From: Carettochelys insculpta
Taxonomy: Eukaryota; Chordata; Testudines; Carettochelyidae
Direction of reading: 5' to 3'
NCBI RefSeq assembly: GCF_033958435.1
Contig: NC_134138.1
Span: 271,413,798-271,477,797, forward strand
Length of the DNA stretch: 64,000 bases
Shown here: in pieces, positions 56,725 through 64,000 of the stretch
How the letters are laid out: every line of letters begins with the position of its first letter
Numbering within the stretch: position 1 is the stretch's first letter
Translations under genes and position numbers: made by a program
The notes under the pieces: model-generated
What the model was told of the DNA's origin: nothing
Databases searched by the model: none
What the model saw: the letters and a program-made list of their open reading frames with translations, nothing else

Positions 56725-57774
56725 GTAATTTGTCTAATTTTGTTCCAATCAATGCATGCGAGAGACCTTAGCAAAACAACACACCACAATGCCCCCAGAC
56801 CAGTCTGAAAGAGGCTAAGGGGTACTTGGGTAGGGGCGTAAAAGAAAAGAGAAACTTACTTCAGGTTCTGGGCACTTATATCTAAACTGGAAATAGCTAT
56901 TAGAAAATCAACGGTAGACTACATTTCCCATAAGGCATTTCTTCAACAGTAACACTTCCGAACAGGAAAGTTGTTTTTTTATCTAAAGAAATATGCCTGT
57001 TCGTATTAAAATCTGTCCTGATGAAAATTCCCCCATCAACACTTAAAAAAGATTATAGAAAATGTTTGGGGTTACTTGGGTTATTGTCCATTCTGATAGT
57101 GTCCAAAGATCAGGTGTACTGGGTACACATTTCAACCCTAAGAGAGATTAAACAGAAAGAATGAATGTGAGGAGCACCAGGCAGAGAAACAGCCCAGTCA
57201 TAAGGAATGCATAGGGGATTAATTTCATGGACATAAAAAACATCCAAAAATCCTATTCTAAATGTATGCAGTTTTCAAACATTCATTCAGATCCCTCTGG
57301 AAATTTTCAAATATGAAAGGAAAAACTGAAATATTACTAATAGTTTGCTGAAAAAAATCGCCCCGCGGCAGAAACCTTATTTTAAAATTCTTAATCTAAG
57401 GTGTAAAACTCCACCCTAAATAATGTTATTGGTGCTCCAACCAAACTTCACACCAGAAATCAAAAAAGCCCATTTTCAGAATCACAGTTTATTTAAGCCT
57501 CTCTTGGTTAATTTAAGCCCCTCTAGAAAACCACACCTTCTTAACATTGCTATGCTATCCACTCTTTACATCATACTATTCTCCATCTGCACTCATGCCT
57601 ATTAGAACTATAATTCTAGTGTATGGGTTGAGATAGTGAGGATTCCAGAATCCAAATGCTATTCTCTTCAATGAGAATTAGTTTGAAACAAGTTGTCTAT
57701 TTGCCTTAATGTATCACCATTTTTTTGTTTCAAAATACAACAGAAGTTATCTTCCAGGATAACATTGTACTAGG
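56725..57774 (+). other. Start of MINDY4 intron 1
   Basis: Begins with the donor GTAATTTG. No coding or repeat signature up to the PLE-associated repeat at 57775. Confidence 0.6.
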
Positions 57775-57988
57775 AGAGTAACAGAGAGGTAGCCTTGTTT
57801 GTCTGTACTCCAATGAAACAAAGCTGCAGAAATGTAGCAATTTAAAGACTAACAAAACAATTTATTCGGTGATGAGCTTTCATGGCACAGACCCACTTCT
57901 TCCATCAATTTCATTTCCGAAACAGACTGACATTTATAAGTACAGAGGACCAAAAAGGAAAAAAAATTGCAAGAAAAACTGACACATC
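57775..57988 (-). repeat. PLE-associated repeat, at the 3' side of a PLE
   Basis: Plus-strand head GTAACAGAGAGGTAGCCTTG. On the minus strand the core reads TGGAAGA, GTGGG..., CCAT, GAAAGCTCATC, then AATAAATTGTTTTGTTAGTC. It lies downstream of the PLE coding block in the same orientation. Confidence 0.7.
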
Positions 57989-58115
57989 AAAACAAAAAGC
58001 AGTCAAATAGCATTTTAAAGACTTTGCTAGTCTTTGCTAGCAAAGTCTTTAAAGTGCTACTTGACTGCTTTTTGTTTTAATAGTTTATAGACTAGCTCGG
58101 CTTCCTCTCTGTTAC
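57989..58115. mobile_element. Foldback copy of the PLE-associated repeat
   Basis: The left arm AACAAAAAGCAGTCAAATAG ... AAGACTTTGCTAG pairs with the right arm TAGCAAAGTCTTTAAAGTGC ... TTTTTGTTTT; the right copy continues to CTTCCTCTCTGTTAC. Flanks TGACACATCAAA (57980) and TGACAAATCAAA (58120) look like a 12-bp duplication, one mismatch. It separates the 3' repeat from the PLE body. Confidence 0.75.
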
Positions 58116-58119
58116 TATT

Positions 58120-59880
58120 TGACAAATCAAATAGGATTGAAGGAACTGGGTGAGAGGTGGGGGGATGTTATTTGTCCTGTCTGAGATAATTACGAGCATC
58201 AAAGGGAGGGAAGAAGTCATTGTAATGTGTGAGATAGTTGATGTCTCTGTTCATACCATGTGTTAATGTGTCAAATTTGAATATCTCTCACTCTAATCTG
58301 TTGTTAAAGTCTCTGTGTTGCAGGACACAATTACCAGGTCCTTAACAGAATGGCCCACTCCACTGAAGTGTTCACTGACCAGCTTGTGTGTATTGAGTTT
58401 CTTGATGCTTCATCTGTGTCCATTTATTCTTTGGTGAAGGTTTTGTCCAGTCTGTCCAATGTACATAGTGTCAGGGCATTGTTGGCACATCATAGCATAT
58501 ATAATGTTGCTGGAGGTGCGTGAGAATGAGCCCTTGATCTTCTAACTAACATGGTTAGGACCAGTAACAGAGAGTAAGCCGTGCTAGTCTATACACTATC
58601 AAAACAAAAAGCAGTCAAGTAGCCCTTTAAAGACTAGCAAAGTAGTTTATAACTTTGTTTATAAACTACTTTGCTAGTCTTTAAAGTGCTACTTGACTGC
58701 TTTTTGTTTTGATGGTTAGGACCAGTGATGGTATCCCTGGAAAAAATATGTGGACAAAGTTGGCAGTGGGATTTGTTGCAAGGAACAGTTCTAGGAACTG
58801 TATTACTGTGGTGTAGCCTGTGATCACTGGTGAGAATCTTTCTCAGGTTAGGAGGCTGTCTATAGGAAAGGACAGACCTGTCACCTAGAGCCTTCTGGAG
58901 TGTAGCATCCTGATCGAGAATAGGTTGTAGATTTTTAATGATGCATTGCAGGGGTTTGAGTTGGGGGCTATAAGTGATGAGAAGTGGTGTTCTGTTGTTG
59001 ATCTTCTTGGGCCTACCTTGAAGTAGCTGGTCTCTGGGTATATGTCTGGCCCTGTTAATTTGTTTTTTTGTTTTTATTTATGTCTCCCAGTGAGTAATTC
59101 AGTTTTATAAATGCTTGGCAGAGTCTTGTAGTTTTTGGTCTCTGTCAGTAGGGTCAGACCAGATGTGACTGTATCTAAGGGCTTGACTGTAAATGATGGA
59201 TCATGTGGTGTAAGCTGGATGGAAGCTGGAGGCATGTAGGTAAGTGCAGCAGTCAGTGGGTTTCCAGTAGAGAGTGGAGTCGATGTGGCCATCAGTGATT
59301 TGTGCTGTGGTATCCAGGAAATGTATTTCTCATGTGAAATAGTCAAGGTTGAGACTGATGGCAGGATGCAGGTTGTTAAAATCTCTATGGAATTCTTCCA
59401 GAGTCTCTTTACCTTGGGTCCAAATGGTAAAGATGTCATCAATGTAGCATAAGTAAAGGAGAGATAATAGGGGACAAGAGCTAAGGAATCGTTGTTCTAA
59501 ACTAGCCATAAAAATGTTAGCCTACTGTGGGATCATGTGGGTGCCATAGCAGTGCCACTAACCTAGAGGCATAAGTTGTCCCCAAATTGGAAATAATTGT
59601 GGGTGAGAACAAAGTTACATATGTCAGCCACCAGATTGGCTGTGGTAACATCAGGGATGGTATTCCTGATAGCTTGTAGTCCCTTTTCGTGTGGAATATT
59701 GGTGTAGAGAGCCTCTATGTCCATGGCGGCCAGGATGGAAGTATCAGGGAAGTTTCCAATGTTCTGTAATTTCCTCAGGAAGTCAGTGGTGTCTCGGAAA
59801 TAGCTAGCAGTGCTGGTGGCGTAGGGTTTGAGGAATGAGTCTACATAACTGGACAGTCCTCTGTACTTATTGCGCTAGGA
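58120..59880 (-). pseudogene. Penelope-like element: reverse transcriptase plus GIY-YIG endonuclease
   Basis: Reading leftward from 59880: YFRDTTDFLRKLQNIGNFPD, then motif A MDIEALYTNIPHEKGLQAIR (about 59691-59724); CNFVLTHNYFQFGDN; motif B as SGTAMAPT; motif C YIDDIFTIW (YIDD 59435-59446); RPKKINNRTPLLITYSPQLK and LGDRSVLSYRQPPNLRKILT; a CxLC linker (KSHCQLCPHIFSRDTITGPN); and the GIY-YIG domain MCQQCPDTMYIGQTGQNLHQ-like near 58440-58500, ending HGMNRDINYLTHY. PLE proteins join a telomerase-like RT to this nuclease. Many frame changes and stops exist, and a foldback repeat is inserted at 58566-58711. The N-terminus is absent. Confidence 0.88.
58566..58711. mobile_element. Foldback PLE repeat inserted in the PLE, 15-bp target duplication
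   Basis: ATGGTTAGGACCAGT occurs at 58551-58565 and again at 58712-58726. Between them lies AACAGAGAGTAAGCCGTGCT and a perfect-looking hairpin: arms about 58599-58652 and 58658-58711 around the loop CTTTG. Such a duplication shows an insertion by itself, not a rearrangement. Confidence 0.88.
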
Positions 59881-60314
59881 TGTCCAGGTAAAAATACTGC
59901 ACTGCTTTTTAGATGTGTACATACAACACTTAGCATGCTACTATTAGAGTGATCAGTTGAAACTGGAGGAAGAGGAAAACTGCAGCATAGGCAAACAACT
60001 TGCTTTGAGGTCAAATACATGCAAAAGAAGCACATTTGCAGGAGGCATCTCAGCATATCAAGTAGAAATCTCACGTGAGAGTAAAACAAGTGGTTTCATT
60101 AGATATTTTCCTCCAACCTTTGCATTGGTAATAATGAAATTGAGATTATCCTCCACAGCTAACATTGCCGTATGACTTTATAGGGAGTCTTCCTACCGTA
60201 AAGATTTTAAGATACTCAGGAGAGTGTAGATCTAATATTTGAATCTTGACCTGGGACTGCTGTTAATCTTTTGAATGAAATGTTTCAATTCAGCTTGATT
60301 CATATGCTCACTAA
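59881..60314. other. Intron sequence, no recognised feature
   Basis: No gene or repeat end seen. Confidence 0.5.
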
Positions 60315-62074
60315 GGCTATGTCTACACGACATGGTAAAGTCGGTTTTAAGGCGGTTAGCTTGATTTTATGTCACTGTCTTCACTGTAAATACCATTAGG
60401 TCAACTTTAGGAAGTGCGAAGGTCAATATAACACCGTTAAAGTAAGTTGATCTAGCGTCAAGTTTGAATTTAAAAGGTCGAATTAAGGCTAGCATGGGAA
60501 CACCATTTCTTTAAATCAACTTTATTAGCCTCCAGATGCGTCCTGTATTTTTTCCAAAATGCCCCAGGCTAGTCTGCTCTTGCCACTTCCATCTCTGCTG
60601 CTCTCCAGGTGCACAGGCATCAGGTAACAGGAAGCCTGAAAATTTAAATTCAGCACCAGGAAGGCCACAGCAGACTGTGGGGATCATGCTTGTATGAGAG
60701 GCCGAGAAACTTCCTTATTATCAGTGTAGCGATTGCATCTACTCATGGAAAAATAGCCCCAACATGGAGTGGTGGCTTCTTCCCTGCACAGGATATATAG
60801 CAGGAGAGGCCAAGATTTTTAGTTTCAGCACTGGCACCAGCCCAAGCTCACTGCCCCATGTGGTGGCTAGGCTGGGGGAGGGGGAGGGATAGTGCTTGTA
60901 TAAGAGATCAAGAAACTTCTTTTCTGCAGTTCATATTTGTACAGGGGCAGTCCCCACCCCACATGGGCCATGCAGTTGGGGTCTGTTCTGCACCCAGCCA
61001 CATCAAGTGGCTAATCCCCGACTCAATAAAAGCACATGCACATGCCAGACAACACCATGTTCTGACTTGTGTGAGGCAGGGCTCCAAAGGCAGGAAAGAT
61101 TTCAGGGGCTGGCTGATGCTGGGAGGAAGTGCCCCCCCATGCAGCAACGTTTTTTGGGGGCTGACTGTTGCTGGGGGGAAGTCTCCCTCCTGCGGCAAAG
61201 ATTACGGGGGCTGGGTGTTGATGGGTAACAGATTACAGCTTGTGATATCCGGCATCCCCATGAAACCCCTTCTGGATTTTAGTGGGGGGGGCATTCAGGA
61301 CTGGCTCTTCCACCAGAGCAACCCACTGAAGGGACCGTTTCAACTGGCTCATCAGCCAGTTCCCCCACCCACCCCACCCCTTGCCACTTTTAAGTTCTAC
61401 ATGACTGATGTTTTGTTTTGTTAGGATACAGACTAACACGGCTACCTCTCCGTTACATTTCCTTAAGAAGTAGTCTGTTCCTGTAATATTTTCAGGGAGG
61501 ATGTTTCTGGCTTCAAGAAGGGGTAAAGTGGCTGGGGAGCCAGTTGAGATGGCACAGTGCTCTGGGTGATCCTAGGGCAGCATGACAGTCCTCTGCCTGG
61601 CACGCTACTTGGCTTGTAACGTGAAAGTCATTCCTAAAGGTGTTCTTTTTACAGGGGGTAAGCAGCTGAGCATCCAGTGTACGTGGTTGACTGACCTGAA
61701 GCCAGCCTATTTGGTGTTCTTTTGTCCATGATGCCCTAATTTTCCTTGTTTCATTCAGAAAAAAAAATGGTCATCTACTTTGCACGGGAGGGGAATAAGG
61801 GCAATGCAATGTCAGCAGATGACATCACACACTCACAACCACTTGCGGGGCCTTTTTTCCCCCCATACTGCACCAGCAAAAAAACCCAGAATGCTACAGG
61901 ACTGAGGGAACTGTGGGATAGGTTCCCACAATGCACTGCTGCAACAGTCAATGTTTGGTGATTTAATGTGGCAGCCATAAATCAGCTTGGTGGGGAAATG
62001 AGAATACTCAAATTCAAAATTTTTGAAATCCAGCATTATAAAATTGATTTTATATCGTAGTGTAGACATAGCCA
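60315..62074 (+). mobile_element. Non-autonomous GGCTAYGTCTACAC-end element, copy 3 (best preserved)
   Basis: GGCTATGTCTACACGACATG at the left and the inverse of GTAGTGTAGACATAGCC at the right bound 1760 bp. There is no coding sequence. It carries the empty site of the copy 2 MITE. Flanking trinucleotides are TAA and ACA. A short PLE-repeat end is embedded at 61418-61456. Confidence 0.85.
61418..61456 (+). repeat. Short end of the PLE-associated repeat
   Basis: GGATACAGACTAACACGGCT followed by ACCTCTCCGTTAC matches the distal end of the repeat seen at 2383-2411. Confidence 0.7.
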
Positions 62075-62109
62075 CATAACCAATTTAGACAATGCCTTCA
62101 TATAACTAG

Positions 62110-64000
62110 GAACTGGTCTATATTAGGAGATTAAGTTAAATTTAAGAGTTTAAGTTCAGTTTTTTAAACTCTTTGTCTACACCCCAGTGCTCAACAGGTC
62201 GATTTTGGGGGACTCTAAAGTCGACTTTTGTAATACTGGTTTTCTACTGCAGTAACTCGAGAGATCGAATTTACAGTCCATCTATGCAAGTGGAAATGGC
62301 AATGATATTAAGATAGATTTCATTAGCCTTTAAGCCATCCCCCATTATCCCTCGAGGTGTCCTTTCAGGTCATTGCTCCACCCATGCTGCTCTCCAGATG
62401 TACAGGAATTAGGAAATGGGAACCCTGGCATTTTGAATTTGCATTTTTTTTATGATCAGTTTGACAATTGTGGGGTTATAGTGGACCACAAGCTACATAT
62501 GAGTCAACAGTGTGATACTGTTGCAAAAAAAGCAAACATGATTCTAGGATGCATTAACAGGTGTGTTGTGAACAAGACACGAGAAGTCATTCTCCCGCTC
62601 TACTCTGCACTGGTTAGGCCTCAGCTGGAGTATTGTGTCCAGTTCTGGGCACCGCAGTTCAGGAAGGATGTGGAGAAATTAGAGAGGGTACAGAGGAGAC
62701 CAACGAGAATGATCAAAGGTTTAGAGAATATGACCTATTAAGAAAGGCTGAAAGAATTGGGCTTGTTTAGTTTGGAAAAGAGAAGATTGAGGGGGGACAT
62801 GATAGCAGTTTTCAGGTATCTAAAAGGGTGTCATAAGGCAGAGGGAGGGAACTTGTTCTTCTTTGCCTCTGAGGATAGAACAAGAGGCAATGGACTTAAA
62901 TTGGAGCAGGGGAGGTTCAGGTTGGACATTAGGAAAAAGTTCCTAACTGTCAGGGTGATCAAACACTGGAACGAATTGCCAAGGGAGGTGGTAGAATCTC
63001 CATCACTGGAGATATTTAAGAAGAGGTTAGATAGATGGCTTTCAGGGATGGTCTAGAAAGTGCTTGGTCCTGCCACGAGGGCAGGGGGCTGGACTCGATG
63101 GCCTCTTGAGGTCCCTTCCAGTCCTACTCTTCTATGATTCTATGATTCTAATTGCATCTAGCTGCTTTAAAGAGCCCCAGCATAGAGCCATCAGGAGAGC
63201 CAGAGTCTCAGTTCAGCTGGCAGGTTAGCCCCTGCCGCACCACACCATGGGGCAGCTTGGATGTGCGGACCAAACAGCGGCACGAGGTAGCAGGGCAGCA
63301 TGTCCTGCGTGAGGTAAAAGCTTCTTCCCTGTACTGGATATAGCAAGAGAGGCAGAGATACTTTTTTTCTGTGCTTCACCTTTGTCGGCAGCAACCTCCC
63401 TCCCCCTCAGGCATCTAGTTCCCATGACACCACATGGATAGCTCCTCCAGGTGCCATGTGGCTAGGGGGACAGTCCCTGCCCCACCACACCAGATGGTAG
63501 GTAGGCTGTGGGGGGCGGGTCACACATGTAGAAACCGATAAACGTCTTTTCTGCAGTTCAAATTTATGCAGGGCAGCCGCCTTCTCCTCAGGCACCATGC
63601 AATCGAGGGTCTAGCCCCCTCCCCACCACACGCCAGCAATGCAGTATGGGCCATGCTTTCCAGACAGCAGCATGTCTTGGTTTGCACGCAGTGAATTTTA
63701 TTTTCAGGGACTGTCATGGGAAGGGGAAGGGCAGGGGGAAAGAGGCTCTCCCTGTAGCAAAGATTTTCAGGGGCTGGCTGACCCCATAAGGCAACATGCA
63801 CTGGGGGGAACGCTCCCCCAGCAGGGCTGCATCTGTACTCTGGTGATTGCACCATGTTAACAGGTGCCTCGGCTGGCCTGTGCCACCTGAGCTCCGAGGG
63901 GCAGCCCTGGCTGCATCATTATTCTGGGCTGGCCCCCCTGCATCATTATTTTGGACTACAGCCCTAACTCTAGGTGACAGCACTATTTTAACAGGTGCCT
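62110..64000 (+). mobile_element. Non-autonomous GGCTAYGTCTACAC-end element, copy 4, continues past the window, with nested CR1
   Basis: The left end is worn (ACTGGTCTATATTAGGAGAT). It shares CTGCTCTCCAGATGTACAGG and later blocks (GCATCTAGCTGC, TTCTTCCCTGTACTGGATAT, TTTTCTGCAGTTCAAAT) with copies 2 and 3. A CR1 interrupts it at 62473-63150. The right end is outside the window. Confidence 0.65.
62473..63150 (+). mobile_element. CR1 LINE 3' fragment nested in copy 4
   Basis: Begins in the ORF2 C-terminal region (VDHKLHMSQQCDTVAKKANM), continues [20 protein letters not shown], a stop at 62739 in the place of YEKRL, then [20 protein letters not shown] to WLSGMV at 63056. The 3' end is GGTCCCTTCCAGTCC and TTCTATGATTCTATGATTC. 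AATTG occurs on both sides (62466 and 63151), a possible short duplication. It is closely related to the CR1 at 6487-8416. Confidence 0.92.

Noticed and set aside
1..64000. CRISPR arrays, operons, rRNA or tRNA genes, phage-like modules
   Set aside because: Nothing in the sequence supports them; the window is vertebrate-type repeat-rich DNA.

Overview
This window is vertebrate nuclear DNA, most likely from a sauropsid and probably a turtle. I infer that from the repeat mix: several CR1 LINEs with ATTCTATG-type 3' ends, Penelope-like elements (PLE), PIF/Harbinger elements carrying a Myb/SANT gene, DIRS-like fragments, hAT remnants and Ty3/Gypsy elements. The species cannot be fixed from the sequence alone. 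Nothing looks bacterial: there are no operons, rRNA, tRNA or CRISPR arrays.

The only host coding sequence I recognise is a 63-nt first coding exon at 56662-56724 (+). It ends in a GT splice donor and matches the N-terminus of MINDY4 (FAM188B), a deubiquitinase. Everything after it is then intron 1 and everything before it is 5' flank. A second candidate coding block (35265-36063, minus) is unrecognised.

Layout. 0-16 kb: Harbinger Myb-gene remnant, solo Gypsy LTR with a perfect 5-bp duplication, Tigger-like element with internal palindrome, DIRS-like gag scrap, three CR1 copies, and foldback MITEs with 3-bp duplications. 16-24 kb: an inverted PLE repeat and hAT elements, one with a BED-type transposase fossil. 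24-34 kb: a second Harbinger Myb gene, a CR1 with remains of the ORF1 esterase and the endonuclease, a 2.5-kb Gypsy element with two LTRs, and a third Harbinger with convergent Myb and transposase genes. 34-50 kb: RTE-type LINE, DIRS-like gag, RT and RNase H pieces, Gypsy integrase, PLE GIY-YIG pieces and a second hAT transposase. 50-64 kb: four same-orientation copies of a ~1.75-2-kb non-autonomous element with GGCTAYGTCTACAC ends (one carries a nested MITE, one a nested CR1), the MINDY4 exon, and a PLE with RT and GIY-YIG domains.

How the parts relate. The genes do not form a pathway; they are fossils of separate selfish elements, often nested, so relative ages can be read. The most interesting signal is a SINE-like repeat that sits directly 3' of PLE coding ends. 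It keeps a hammerhead-ribozyme-like core (CUGANGA, helix II, GAAA, short helix III) and repeatedly occurs as inverted dimers, one with a 15-bp target duplication. I found no convincing new cellular system.
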